Shown: positions 34,603 to 44,316 of the stretch, in pieces
Layout of the letters: each line of letters starts with the position of its first letter
Position numbering within the stretch: the first letter of the stretch is position 1
From: DYJK01 sp040755055
GTDB lineage: Bacteria > Bacteroidota > Ignavibacteria > Ignavibacteriales > Melioribacteraceae
NCBI GenBank assembly: GCA_040755055.1
Contig: JBFMBS010000008.1
Location: 96,975-160,974, forward strand
Direction: 5' to 3'
DNA length: 64,000 nt
Program-made: the position numbers and the translations under genes
Notes under the pieces: generated by a model
What the model was told of the DNA's origin: nothing
Seen by the model: the letters and a program-made list of their open reading frames with translations, nothing else
The model's database searches: none

Positions 34603-35616
34603 TTACAAAAACTTTTTAAGTTCGTTTAATAACTTACCGGTATCTATTCCACCCTTCCCTTCAAACGTACATTTCTTTGGATCGCCCGGACAAACTTTAC
34701 TACAGTAATTTTCTTCGGGTAAAATAATTGTGCTCTCGTTACCGAGCGGTCCCCACAGTTTAGGTGAACATGCTGTGAGCGGACAAAAAATAGAAACCGT
34801 TTTTACTTTTAATGCCACCGCAATGTGCATCGGTCCGGTGCTTGCGGAAATTAAAAAATCGAGCGCGGCAAAATTTATAAATGATTTTCGCAAAGTTTTA
34901 CCAATGTTCGGGTAATCAACACCCTCAATATTTTTTAGTGCATCGGGCACATTGTTATCGGTAACAACCACTTTCACTTTGTCGCGATCTTTTAATTTAT
35001 CGACCAACACTCTGTAAGTTTCCGGCGCCCAGTTTGCCGATGAGTTACCGCTCGTTGAGTGAACACCAACCAAAGTTTGCTTACCGCCCAAAAGTTTTTT
35101 TCTTATTTCCGCTGATCCGCTTTTCTCTTCTTCCGTCAAAAAAATTTCAGTATCGAGATTATTGGTTTGCACACCAATCTTTCTCGCCAGATCCATGCAG
35201 TAATCGGCTTCATGCCGCAAAGGAATATATTTGTTGCGCGAAACATATTTTGTGAATGTGATGAACTGGTAAAACTTGTGCCCTACTCCAACACGGTACG
35301 GAATGCCGGCAAAGAAAAGCAAGTAGTTCAATCTCTCAGTTGGAAGAAGTGTAAGCGAGTGAGTGAAGCGAAAATTTCTGATCTCTTTAACTTTTCTAAA
35401 AAAACTTTTCAACGAGCCGTCGTCGTAATCATCGATCAAAATAATTTTATCGACGTAGGGATTGTTCACATAAATATCTGCAGTGTATTTGCGGAGAAGA
35501 AGCGCAACAAAACTATCGGGAAAAGTTTTTTTTATTTCCCTCGGCAAAGGTGTTGATAAAACCACATCTCCTATCCGGTCGGGTCTAACAATCAATATTC
35601 TTTTTTGCTTTTTCAT
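34603..35616 (-). CDS. Glycosyltransferase family 9 (heptosyltransferase-like)
   Basis: 337 residues from ATG 35616 (MKKQKRILIVRPDRIGDVVL). Seen: N-terminal RPDRIGDVVLSTPLPREIKK with the Asp of family 9, VGVHSTSGNSSANWAPETY in the donor domain, and STGPMHIAVAL near the C-terminus, matching ADP-heptose:LPS heptosyltransferases. Substrate unknown; likely a lipopolysaccharide or surface-glycan enzyme. A Cys-rich stretch (ENYCSKVCPGDPKKC) near the C-terminus is not typical. The ATG shares one base with the stop of the GT4 gene upstream. Confidence 0.88.
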   Translation of the reverse strand: MKKQKRILIVRPDRIGDVVLSTPLPREIKKTFPDSFVALLLRKYTADIYVNNPYVDKIILIDDYDDGSLKSFFRKVKEIRNFRFTHSLTLLPTERLNYLLFFAGIPYRVGVGHKFYQFITFTKYVSRNKYIPLRHEADYCMDLARKIGVQTNNLDTEIFLTEEEKSGSAEIRKKLLGGKQTLVGVHSTSGNSSANWAPETYRVLVDKLKDRDKVKVVVTDNNVPDALKNIEGVDYPNIGKTLRKSFINFAALDFLISASTGPMHIAVALKVKTVSIFCPLTACSPKLWGPLGNESTIILPEENYCSKVCPGDPKKCTFEGKGGIDTGKLLNELKKFL

Positions 35617-36737
35617 CAGCCGGGTAATAACCTTTTGCTTGCCCGTTTGTATTCTTCTTGCCAATTCAATTCTTTAGCTGCCGAGATACAATTGCTTTTG
35701 TAAAAATCCATCAAGGTGGAATTATCAATTAGTTTGTTGATCGCGCTAACTACCCCGTCTATATCGTTAACATCTACCACTTCCCCGACTTTGTAATTTT
35801 CAACGATCTTTTTCATCTGGGGCAGATCGCTTGAAATAACCGGCAAACCGGCCATTATGTACTCAAACAATTTATTCGGCAAAGCATGATAGTAACTGAT
35901 GCTAATGTTTTCAATCAGTGATAAACCGATATCTCCGCCGGCAGTGTAGTTGATCAACCCGTCTTGAGAGATTGTACCAAAAAAATGTACCCGTTCATCT
36001 ATTCCCAGTTCACCAGCAAGTTTAATAAAATTATTTTTTTGTTCGCCATCACCCAAAAGAACCAACGATACGGAATTTATTTTTGATAAAGCTTTCAAGA
36101 TAACCGGGATTCCCCTTCCGCCTTGAATTACACCCTGGTACAACAATATTTTATTCTTGATTGGAATATTGAACATTTTTCTGAAATCAACAATGTGTGT
36201 TGGAAAAATTAATAACGGAATGTTCCGTATAACCAAAGTGTTTTTTATATCGTAATACTTTTCGATAAACTCAGAATCCATTTCACCGGTTGTCATTACA
36301 AGGTCAACGCGATGGATGAAAAATTTTTCGATCATTCTAACTAAACCTTGTAAAAACGGACGCTTGGTTAATCCTCCAATGTAGGCATAAAGTTCTCTGC
36401 TGTTATAGTAAACTTTAGCACCTTTCATTTTTGCAATGATAGTCACAAACGGAAGTGTATATAAATCTTCGGCAAAGAAGATATCGGCTTTGGTATTAAT
36501 CAATTCAAAAATTAACTGGTAAGAAAAAGTAAGATAGAATAAAACGCTTGAATAATTTTTACCGGGTATTTTAATTACTTTTATTTTTTTATCACCGGTA
36601 TCGATAACCGAATCGGACCAATCGAAAGAAATAACGGAAACATCGCAGTTATCCCCTTCTAAAGAATTTTTTAGATTGGTAACTCTTGAATCTTGAAAGG
36701 CATTACCGAGGAAAGCTATGCAAATACGTTTACGCAT
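35616..36737 (-). CDS. Glycosyltransferase family 4
   Basis: 373 residues, GT-B fold. Seen: N-terminal ICIAFLGNAFQDSRVTN, acceptor-side VYYNSRELYAYIGG, donor motifs ILLYQGVIQGGRGIPVIL, LVLLGDGEQKNNF and the E-x7-E-like LPNKLFEYIMAGLPVISSDL. Probably adds a sugar to a surface polysaccharide. Five bases separate it from the FemAB-like gene upstream and it is directly coupled to GT9, so the three form an operon. Confidence 0.9.
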   Translation of the reverse strand: MRKRICIAFLGNAFQDSRVTNLKNSLEGDNCDVSVISFDWSDSVIDTGDKKIKVIKIPGKNYSSVLFYLTFSYQLIFELINTKADIFFAEDLYTLPFVTIIAKMKGAKVYYNSRELYAYIGGLTKRPFLQGLVRMIEKFFIHRVDLVMTTGEMDSEFIEKYYDIKNTLVIRNIPLLIFPTHIVDFRKMFNIPIKNKILLYQGVIQGGRGIPVILKALSKINSVSLVLLGDGEQKNNFIKLAGELGIDERVHFFGTISQDGLINYTAGGDIGLSLIENISISYYHALPNKLFEYIMAGLPVISSDLPQMKKIVENYKVGEVVDVNDIDGVVSAINKLIDNSTLMDFYKSNCISAAKELNWQEEYKRASKRLLPG

Positions 36738-36742
36738 TAATA

Positions 36743-37702
36743 TTAAAGTTTTATGTGCAATGTATTCCGCATTATGGTTTTTGCGTCGAACTTCTCTTTA
36801 AATTCGATAAGACTCATACTTGGAGTCATTGGATTTTCTGCCTTGGTATCTTGCGAAACCCCGATATCAACATACTGGTAATTATTTTCGGTTGAATATT
36901 TAACTACCTCGTACATTACTCTTTGAATCGGTTTGTACATTTCATATTCATACAAAAGCATATTATAAAAACAGAGAGCACAAACATCATTCACAAAAAA
37001 CATAAGCGAACCGCCAATCGGTTTATCTTCTAAGTAAACCATAAAAAGTTTCAGACGATCTGGCAAAAGTTCTTTGAGTCTAAGTAAATCTTCGTAAGAG
37101 TGTGTCGGCTTAACATCGTGGCGAGATTTGTTTTCCAAAAGAATAGGATAGAACTGATCATATCTCTCATTGATCTCGACTTTCAAATGGAAATCTTTGA
37201 GTGTCTTTCTAACGTTTCTTCTAACTGTTGGAGAAAATCTTTCGAGAATATCTATAGTCTTATCAAGTTTAATAGCACTTGAAATGTAATGAAGTTGATA
37301 GCTGAATCCTTGCCACAGCATCGCAAAATCCAAATTCTGGTTCGGATGTTTTTCATAAACCATTGGTGCGGCAGTTAACAAAATTTCTTTCAGCGCATTT
37401 TTTTTGCAGTAGTCTTTCAGCGTTGAAACAATATCCATCGCTTCGGCAAATTTAACATCCTTTGTAACAATCGAGCCGTAACTTGCGCCAATAGGTGATT
37501 CAAAAGTGCCGTTCACAATAGCACCCGGCAGAAGAGCTTTAATCTCACCTTTTTCAAGAAACATCAAATGGTCGAACCTAAATTTCCCGGGTGTGTGGTA
37601 ATCAAAAAATTTTTGAAGATGAAACATCGTGCCGTTATTGGATTCTAAAACAAAACGATCCCATTTCTCTTTCCATTCGGGAGTATACTTTATTACTTCC
37701 AT
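36743..37702 (-). CDS. FemAB/GNAT-like acyl or aminoacyl transferase
   Basis: 319 residues of the GNAT-superfamily type seen beside exopolysaccharide genes in many bacteria (FemAB-like, GNAT_acetyltr_6 type). Seen: NGTMFHLQKFFDYH near the N-terminus, NKSRHDVKPTHSYEDL, and the GNAT core KLFMVYLEDKPIGGSLMFFV with YVDIGVSQDTKAENPM. Its reaction is unknown; modification of a cell-surface glycan is an inference from the two glycosyltransferases that follow. First gene of the operon. Confidence 0.75.
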   Translation of the reverse strand: MEVIKYTPEWKEKWDRFVLESNNGTMFHLQKFFDYHTPGKFRFDHLMFLEKGEIKALLPGAIVNGTFESPIGASYGSIVTKDVKFAEAMDIVSTLKDYCKKNALKEILLTAAPMVYEKHPNQNLDFAMLWQGFSYQLHYISSAIKLDKTIDILERFSPTVRRNVRKTLKDFHLKVEINERYDQFYPILLENKSRHDVKPTHSYEDLLRLKELLPDRLKLFMVYLEDKPIGGSLMFFVNDVCALCFYNMLLYEYEMYKPIQRVMYEVVKYSTENNYQYVDIGVSQDTKAENPMTPSMSLIEFKEKFDAKTIMRNTLHIKL

Positions 37703-37828
37703 CTATAATTTCCGTATAAACAAAAAAAATTTTGTCAAAGATAAACAATCACATTCTAAGCGGCTACTTTTAATGCTATAAATCCAGGTATTAAGTTAAC
37801 CACAGAGACACAAAGAACACAGAGGGCA

Positions 37829-38731
37829 TCAGTTATTAAATGTGTACATGATCGATATAATGTGATAATCCCCGAGACTATAATTCACCGGCACGTAAGC
37901 GTAATCTATAGAAATGTTATTCCACAAAACACCGAAACCGGCACTCAAATCTTTGGAGTCATAGCCGGTAATGTAACCGCCGCGGAGCGAGAACATTTTA
38001 TCGTAAATAACTTCAGCGCCAAAGTGCAAATGAGTATCATCTGTATCCGTATATTTTTGGAATCCACCGAGTGCGGTAAAATTAAATTTACTTTCGGGTA
38101 GTTCAAATTTATACTCGGCACCAATCCTCAGATCGGTCGGCAGCTTTGTCGATTCATTGCGGAGACTGTTCAAGGAACCAATGTTACGTAATGAAATTCC
38201 AAGAGAAAGATTTTCAATTACATTTTTATAAGCGGCGCCGAAATCGAAGCCCATGCCCGTTGCATCATCAACAAAAAGACTTTCATAAATATATTTTGCC
38301 GATGCACCGATAAAAATATTTTCCGAGATATTGTACGCAGTTGATATGCTGGCATTGAAATAATGAGCGTCAAATGTTGATTCGGCTTCTCCCGGTTTTG
38401 TGCGGACTTCAATATTACTAATATTTGTTGTGTTTACGCCTATCGCAACCGGCATACCAAATAATGTGAAACTGCCGGCAAACATTTCCGAAGATAGATC
38501 TTCAAAGAGCGAGTTATGCGTAAAAAATATTTGCGCTTTATTACTATCGGCAAGGAGAGCCGGGTTATAGTTAAGTGCGGTTAAATCGTTGCTGCCGATT
38601 ACACCGAGATCGCCCATTGCGATGTTGCGTGCACCAAAACCAAGTTTTAAAAATGATAAACCTGAGTTGCCGGCTGTCTGCGCCGGGATACTTATCGATG
38701 CAAGTAAAATTATAATTAAAAGTTTTTTCAT
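37829..38731 (-). CDS. PorV/PorQ-family outer-membrane barrel protein (second copy)
   Basis: 300 residues with a signal peptide (MKKLLIIILLASISIPAQTA) and the family start SGLSFLKLGFGARNIAMGDL followed by ALNYNPALLA. Alternating beta strands continue to the C-terminal aromatic ending (IISIMYTFNN), as expected for a FadL-like barrel. PorV is the T9SS shuttle for cargo proteins; paralogues may have other roles. It lies directly after a second copy and downstream of a T9SS cargo gene. Confidence 0.85.
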   Translation of the reverse strand: MKKLLIIILLASISIPAQTAGNSGLSFLKLGFGARNIAMGDLGVIGSNDLTALNYNPALLADSNKAQIFFTHNSLFEDLSSEMFAGSFTLFGMPVAIGVNTTNISNIEVRTKPGEAESTFDAHYFNASISTAYNISENIFIGASAKYIYESLFVDDATGMGFDFGAAYKNVIENLSLGISLRNIGSLNSLRNESTKLPTDLRIGAEYKFELPESKFNFTALGGFQKYTDTDDTHLHFGAEVIYDKMFSLRGGYITGYDSKDLSAGFGVLWNNISIDYAYVPVNYSLGDYHIISIMYTFNN

Positions 38732-38739
38732 GATTGTCT

Positions 38740-39735
38740 TTAAAAATTTAAATTAATTCCAATAATGTGTTGATCGCCCGATGAATAGGGTTCAATTACA
38801 AAAGCATAGTCAATTCCTACTTTAAATGAATTCAGCAAATAAAAATAAGAGAACCCAAATGAGGGTCTAACCGGTTCATCTGTATTGGATAGATTTAGAC
38901 GGTCTAAACCGCATCTTAAAAAAAGATCGTTATAAATATTATATTCTGCACCGGCTCTTAAATAGTTTGTACCGGCGTTACTGTTCTCAAATTCTACTGC
39001 AGCTATGATTTTCTGTTCTGTGAATTTATAAGAAGCACCGATTTTTTTAAGCAGCGGAAACTTGTCCCGCGTTGCATTACCGGATTGTCCGTATAAATTG
39101 CCGGTATCCCATTCATACTTGCTGTTCAAATCGGAAAGCATAAATGATAACGTTAATGATTCACTGAAACTGTAAAGTGCGCCGATATCAAATCCCAAAC
39201 CGGTGGTTGTTAATTCTTCATACAGTTTGTAATAATAAAATTTAAACGCAATACCGATTGCCAGTTTGTTTGAGAAACGGTTTGATACAGCAACAAAAAT
39301 TTGATTTTCAGATGTCGAAAGATCAGCAAATTTTTCGCCTTGACTGTCGCGTCCCTCTATACCGGAAACACCTGAATTGATTATACCAACACTCACACCG
39401 GCAATTGAGCGCGGTCTTGTTGTTCCATCCGGGTTTTCAACAGTTCCAAATTCAAATTTTCTTGTGTAGTTTAAAAAATTCAGCGAACGGTCGAGCGTTA
39501 AAAACGAATATGATGTTTGAAATGAATTTCCTTGCTGAAATGCACCGAGTGCCGGATTATAATACGAAACAAGATTTCCTTCGGTAATTGCAGACATTGC
39601 ATTACCCATCCCAATACCCCTTGCACCAAAACCGAGTCTGCTGAATGCACCCGGCATACTGCTGATCTCGGACGTTTTAGTTTGTGCCGCTATTACCGAA
39701 GAAATTGCAAGGACAACAAAAAATAATTTTTTCAA
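38740..39735 (-). CDS. PorV/PorQ-family outer-membrane barrel protein (first copy)
   Basis: 331 residues. Signal peptide (MKKLFFVVLAISSVIAAQ), then MPGAFSRLGFGARGIGMGNA and LVSYYNPALGAFQ, the same start block as its neighbour at 37829. Strand-rich body ending in IIGINLNF, an aromatic C-terminus typical of outer-membrane barrels. The two paralogues are 8 bases apart and clearly diverged. Specific role in secretion is inferred from the adjacent sorting-domain protein. Confidence 0.87.
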   Translation of the reverse strand: MKKLFFVVLAISSVIAAQTKTSEISSMPGAFSRLGFGARGIGMGNAMSAITEGNLVSYYNPALGAFQQGNSFQTSYSFLTLDRSLNFLNYTRKFEFGTVENPDGTTRPRSIAGVSVGIINSGVSGIEGRDSQGEKFADLSTSENQIFVAVSNRFSNKLAIGIAFKFYYYKLYEELTTTGLGFDIGALYSFSESLTLSFMLSDLNSKYEWDTGNLYGQSGNATRDKFPLLKKIGASYKFTEQKIIAAVEFENSNAGTNYLRAGAEYNIYNDLFLRCGLDRLNLSNTDEPVRPSFGFSYFYLLNSFKVGIDYAFVIEPYSSGDQHIIGINLNF

Positions 39736-39753
39736 TTTACACCAAAATTTAGT

Positions 39754-41316
39754 TTACATGATAACAAGGATTTTACCGAATGCCGGGTCGCCCGATTCGA
39801 AATCAATTCTGTAAAAGTAGATTCCGTTCGGAACAATTTTACCGAACTCGTCTCTTCCGTCCCAAATTTCAATATTGCTTTCACTCATAGGACGGTTTGC
39901 ATTTTGAATCAATGTCTTCACTAAGTTCATTCCGAAATCCATGATCCTGATTGTAATTTTACTTTCGCTTCCCAGGGAATATTTTATATTAACAACCTCT
40001 TCATCCGGAGAAAACGGGTTCGGGAATGCATAAGTTTCCGATGAAGATGCAATTGCTTCGGATGCCAAATAAACTTTCCACGCGCCATCCCAAAATCCGG
40101 ATAATTCATTAAATAAAACCAGGCCGTTATTAGAGCCAATCCATATATTTATATCGCTTTCTTCTTGATCAACTTCTACTGCTCTAAAATGTTTTGTGTT
40201 AAGTGCAATGTTTGTGTTCAAATCATAAATATCCGGCGCCGCAATCCATGTAGTGCCATTATTGTTAGAACGAAATACTCCATTTTCCGAAGCGGCAAAG
40301 ATATCTGCTGCCACATAGTTGCCGGGATTACCGTAGTATTTAAATCCAAAATCAAGAACGCGTTCATCAGTTAAAAATGGCTCCCATGATTCGCCGCCGT
40401 TTTGAGATCTGCTTACTCCCCAATATTCATCTGCATTATTTGTCTTCCACGTAGATGCCCAAATCGAATTATCAAACTCATTATAATCCATTGCAATTAC
40501 AAAATTGCCGGTGATCGGATTTGTTTGATTGGAGTGGTTTAATTTAATCCAGCTGATTCCGCCATCGGTACTTTTATTAATCCCATGAGCTGTCCCGTAA
40601 TATATTTCTTGATCATTAACAGCAAGTACAGAAAATGTATTTTGATTGAGATGAAAATTAGGGTGCCATTTAAAATTTAGTGTGTCGGTCGGTTTAATGG
40701 AATCTAAATTATCCGGCGGCAATACAACTCTCTGCCATGTAATCCCGTTATCGGTTGATTTTCTTGGACCGCCAAAATAGTTTGCAAGCCAAATAGTTGT
40801 ATTGGTTACTTCAATATCATAAACAAAATTATAAGCTTGAGTTGCTATCGGTTGTGCCCTTAACGTATTAATACCGTAAATAATTGTTGTATCATTAATA
40901 TCATCTACGGGTTGCTCTATTTTATGCCAGGTTTCACCGTTATCGGTAGAATATTTCAAACCGGTACCAACCGGTGCCGCCTCACCCAATAATGTTTCGT
41001 AATGCCAGGTTGCTGCCCAAATTGTTCCGTTGTTATACGCTAAAGCAGAAACACTTTCTTCTTCAAATGCTTCCGATTTATAATAATTAGTCCAGCTATT
41101 CCCATTATCAGTTGATTTGCTCAATCCTTTCGAAGTGCCAAGCCAGATTGTTCCGTCTTGAATTAGTATCCTTTCAATTGTATTACTTGCCGGTGAACTA
41201 TCCAAAATTTTTGCAGCCCGGTTGTTAGACAAGCTGTATTCTGTGGGCAAGCTTTGTCCGCAAACAAAAGTAAATGCAAATAAGATTAAAACGGATAATA
41301 ATTTTTTTGTGCTCAT
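39754..41316 (-). CDS. Secreted sialidase/BNR-repeat protein with T9SS sorting domain
   Basis: 520 residues. Signal peptide (KKLLSVLILFAFTFVCGQ), then repeated Asp-box/BNR-like beta-propeller elements: STDNGNSWTNYY, STDNGETWHKI, STDNGITWQRV, STDGGISWIKL, SQNGGESWEPF and SNNNGTTWIAA, six to seven in all. The C-terminal 85 residues form a FlgD-like/Por sorting domain: YAFPNPFSPDEEVVNIKYSL, WDGRDEFGKIVPNGIYFYRI. Probably exported across the outer membrane. No catalytic residue is recognised, so it may be a binding or structural protein. Confidence 0.88.
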   Translation of the reverse strand: MSTKKLLSVLILFAFTFVCGQSLPTEYSLSNNRAAKILDSSPASNTIERILIQDGTIWLGTSKGLSKSTDNGNSWTNYYKSEAFEEESVSALAYNNGTIWAATWHYETLLGEAAPVGTGLKYSTDNGETWHKIEQPVDDINDTTIIYGINTLRAQPIATQAYNFVYDIEVTNTTIWLANYFGGPRKSTDNGITWQRVVLPPDNLDSIKPTDTLNFKWHPNFHLNQNTFSVLAVNDQEIYYGTAHGINKSTDGGISWIKLNHSNQTNPITGNFVIAMDYNEFDNSIWASTWKTNNADEYWGVSRSQNGGESWEPFLTDERVLDFGFKYYGNPGNYVAADIFAASENGVFRSNNNGTTWIAAPDIYDLNTNIALNTKHFRAVEVDQEESDINIWIGSNNGLVLFNELSGFWDGAWKVYLASEAIASSSETYAFPNPFSPDEEVVNIKYSLGSESKITIRIMDFGMNLVKTLIQNANRPMSESNIEIWDGRDEFGKIVPNGIYFYRIDFESGDPAFGKILVIM

Positions 41317-41321
41317 GGAAA

Positions 41322-42137
41322 TTAATTCACACTCATATTATGAATAATTGTATTGCTTAGTAAACCGTTTCTGTCTTTTGATTGGAATTCAAATTTCCAC
41401 ATACCGGTTTGTGAGGAAGTACCGAAAGAATTCTTAAATGAAAATATTCCGTCATTAGCAGTCTGATCGCCAAGGTTGGAGTTACCGTCATCTACCATCA
41501 AGAAATAATCAAAACCGTTCTGCGGATCAACGAGCGTACCATCCGGTCTATACAACTTAAAATAGACCTGGGCAATATCATTCAAACCATTTTGATCCGA
41601 TACTTTAACAGAAAAAGTAAAAGAGACACCCTTGTTTACCGAAGATGGAATTGATAAATCTGAAATAACCGGTGCGTAATTAATTTGATTATTATTGTAC
41701 GAAAAAATGTGAGACCCGGCTTTTGAAACGTTACCGGGTGATTGGCGAACATTGTCTTCTAAATAAAAATCGATTATATATTTTCCGCTCGAATATTTTT
41801 TGCTTATCGGGATCTTATTACTGTAAATCTTATCGCCGCTTGCCTGATCACCGTACAGTTGTAAATTTCCATTGTCCAATAAATCAGCTTGCGCAGCAAC
41901 AACTTGTTGGCCATCGATTGAAGTGACTTTTGCCCAAACACATGAGATAGTGGCATCATCCTCAAATTCAATTGAAACAGTCATCAATGAATCAGACAAA
42001 TTATAAGTAAAAGATGATGGCGCGTTAATGTTAATAACCTTATTCAGCACATGCTGTTGTTCAACCACTTCGTTCGGGATATCATCACATGATGCAAAGA
42101 AGATTAATAAAGGGAAAAGAAAGAATATCCGTTTCAA
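41322..42137 (-). CDS. Lipoprotein, Ig-like domain, unknown function
   Basis: 271 residues from TTG 42137. AAGGA lies eight bases upstream, and this start gives a neat lipoprotein signal (KRIFFLFPLLIFFASCDD, Cys as the lipidated residue); a longer ORF starting at 42221 adds 28 unlikely residues. The rest looks like two Ig-like/Big domains (APVISDLSIPSSVNKGVSFT, SVKVSDQNGLNDIAQVYFKL, DDGNSNLGDQTANDGIFSFK). It is first in the four-gene surface operon, with five bases to the T9SS cargo gene. Confidence 0.75.
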   Translation of the reverse strand: MKRIFFLFPLLIFFASCDDIPNEVVEQQHVLNKVININAPSSFTYNLSDSLMTVSIEFEDDATISCVWAKVTSIDGQQVVAAQADLLDNGNLQLYGDQASGDKIYSNKIPISKKYSSGKYIIDFYLEDNVRQSPGNVSKAGSHIFSYNNNQINYAPVISDLSIPSSVNKGVSFTFSVKVSDQNGLNDIAQVYFKLYRPDGTLVDPQNGFDYFLMVDDGNSNLGDQTANDGIFSFKNSFGTSSQTGMWKFEFQSKDRNGLLSNTIIHNMSVN

Positions 42138-42333
42138 AATAAAATTCCTTTTTATATTCGGGTAAGAAACTTCGGCAAGCATAAAAAAAGGAAAAATGTT
42201 AGAGAATTTGCTATTCATCATGATTACTCAATTAAAAAAATAATAGTAGCAAAATCTCTATAACTTTTCCTCATTTTCTACAACAAACATAATGAATGAA
42301 CTTAACCAATGTCAAGACATTTGGTTTTCTACT

Positions 42334-43332
42334 TTAAAATTCCAGGGATACGATAAACGGTGTTGGAGAAAACGATAGAATAAAAATAACGATAGCAGCA
42401 TATCCCAAAATTTTTCTACCTATACTTAAATTTTCAAAATGCGGCACCGGTGGATGTTTAATCTTAATAAAGAAATAGAGAATGAATGCCCAAAATAACC
42501 AGCCCGTCCAGCCAAAACCGAAATTAGTATCTAAGAACGAGCCGACAAAACCACCGATACCAAGAAAACCAAGTAATATCATAGAGATGCTCGCAATCGC
42601 TTCATGAATCTTGCTATTGAACATGCTGTAAATTACATGGCCGCCGTCAAGCTGTCCGACCGGGATTAAATTCATTGCCGTAATAAATAACCCGAACCAG
42701 CCGACACACAAATAAGGGTAATGATAAATTTCAGACATCGGCGGTACAAAATCATTTGGATTGGTAAATAAATTTTTTAACATCTCGAATAAAAGTGTAT
42801 TCCCGAATTCAAGATTAATACTGTTCTTTCCGTATTCGGGTGTTAAGTAATCGGGATGAATACTAAGTATAAAATCGACCGGGGGAAGATGCGTGAACCC
42901 ATAAATTAAAACGATCAAACATGCAATAAACCCGGCTATAGGTCCGGCTACACCGATATCAAACATAGCTTTGTTGTTAGGAATAACAGATTTGGTTTTA
43001 ATAACTGCACCCATTGTTCCGAAATTAAAAAATCCGGCTATCGGCGGAAAAGGGATAAAATAAGGAAGCGTTGTTTTTACTTTATGATAGACCGCAGCGA
43101 AGAAATGTCCAAACTCATGAACCCCGAGAATAAATAAAATTGAGAACGAGTACGGTAATCCTTTTGACAAATCATAAAATTCATATGGACCGGCTTTACC
43201 GGTTGTCCATTCCATTCCGGCAATGATTGTAGTTACAAACGTTATTACAAAAAGCAGCACATGAACTAAGTATTTTCTCTTTTTGCCGGCTGAAAAAAAC
43301 TGCTGCCGGAATTGTGTGAACAGATCAGACAT
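42334..43332 (-). CDS. Site-2 protease family (M50) membrane metalloprotease
   Basis: 332 residues, about seven membrane segments. Zinc motif HEFGH in LFILGVHEFGHFFAAVYHK, and the third-ligand motif MNLIPVGQLDGGHVIYSMF. No PDZ domain is seen. Such proteases cleave membrane-embedded substrates, for example anti-sigma factors, but no such gene is here. ATG 43332 was preferred to a TTG two codons upstream. It starts two bases after the DUF1207-like gene. Confidence 0.9.
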   Translation of the reverse strand: MSDLFTQFRQQFFSAGKKRKYLVHVLLFVITFVTTIIAGMEWTTGKAGPYEFYDLSKGLPYSFSILFILGVHEFGHFFAAVYHKVKTTLPYFIPFPPIAGFFNFGTMGAVIKTKSVIPNNKAMFDIGVAGPIAGFIACLIVLIYGFTHLPPVDFILSIHPDYLTPEYGKNSINLEFGNTLLFEMLKNLFTNPNDFVPPMSEIYHYPYLCVGWFGLFITAMNLIPVGQLDGGHVIYSMFNSKIHEAIASISMILLGFLGIGGFVGSFLDTNFGFGWTGWLFWAFILYFFIKIKHPPVPHFENLSIGRKILGYAAIVIFILSFSPTPFIVSLEF

Positions 43333-43334
43333 GA

Positions 43335-44162
43335 TCAAAGATCCAGGTTTATTCCAAGTGCAGAATATTCTTTATTGAAATTAAAATACTCCCCGTGAAT
43401 ACTCTTGCCGGCATAATAATTAAAATAGAGACTCAATCCTTTACCATGTACTTTCCCGATTTTAATTCCGGCAGATAGAGAATTGTTGGCAGTGAATTTA
43501 TCGATATCAACTAATTTTATATCATAACCGAAAAACGGTGTGATCGATTCCGAGATGAAATCGTTTGCGAAGTAATCAAACCCGAACTGGTAATTCATTT
43601 TACCGATATACTCCGGATCAACATGGAATAAATATGTAAACCCGGTATAGACTCTCAATGAATTGAATTTGTAATACGGCATTAGTTCTACAAACTCGCG
43701 GCTATAGACTCTCGGATTCAAATCATCACGCCATCTGGAATTGGTGCCGTCGTAATGTCCATCTACAAAATGAGCGCTGATGTGACTTATTCTCAACCGC
43801 GCACCGTACTCATAATTTTCATTCACAACCTTGTATGAACCGTTGAAACCGAAAAGATAATCGACTGCATCAACCGGGAAATGGAAATTTGTTTCTCCTC
43901 TTAAGAGTGTGTAGGTGAAAAGATCGGCACCAAGAGAAAACGTTTCGTTCTCATTTTTATAGTAGCGGAACAAATCTATTGAATTGCCAATATCCAATCT
44001 CAATTCATTTTTAGAAAATTGAATTAAGAAACCAAGTTTGGGCTCAAGTATATTAGCCGTGAAAGGTTGGATATTCAAATTGTCGGGGAATAATTCCATT
44101 TTTTCTTGAGCAAAGGAATTTATTGTTATCAAAAGAACAAACAGAGCAAAATATTTTTTCAT
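43335..44162 (-). CDS. DUF1207-like outer-membrane protein
   Basis: 275 residues with a signal peptide (MKKYFALFVLLITINSFAQ). The mature start MELFPDNLNIQPFTANILEP and internal SRWRDDLNPRVYSREFVELM resemble the DUF1207 family; the alternating strand pattern (for example RLRISHISAHFVDGHYDGT, YYKFNSLRVYTGFTYLFH) suggests a small barrel. Function unknown. It is translated just before the site-2 protease gene, so the two may work together, though this is only context. Confidence 0.65.
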   Translation of the reverse strand: MKKYFALFVLLITINSFAQEKMELFPDNLNIQPFTANILEPKLGFLIQFSKNELRLDIGNSIDLFRYYKNENETFSLGADLFTYTLLRGETNFHFPVDAVDYLFGFNGSYKVVNENYEYGARLRISHISAHFVDGHYDGTNSRWRDDLNPRVYSREFVELMPYYKFNSLRVYTGFTYLFHVDPEYIGKMNYQFGFDYFANDFISESITPFFGYDIKLVDIDKFTANNSLSAGIKIGKVHGKGLSLYFNYYAGKSIHGEYFNFNKEYSALGINLDL

Positions 44163-44316
44163 ATTTTTTTTAGAGAATATGTTTAGAAAATTTATTTACG
44201 ACTCCAAACTCGAAACAATTAGCAATTACGAAGTACAAATTAAAAACAAAGAAATAGAACTATAAACACAAAACTCCAAACTTGCATTCACCCTTTGTTC
44301 TGAGTTCTGCACTTAT

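Noticed and set aside
37780..37828. CACAGAGACACAAAGAACACAGAG stretch as a regulatory site
   Set aside because: Short AC/AG-rich low-complexity tract without symmetry; no evidence beyond composition.
42138..42221. Upstream 28-residue extension of the lipoprotein gene
   Set aside because: It would bury the lipobox about 45 residues in; the TTG at 42137 has a good ribosome site and gives a normal signal.
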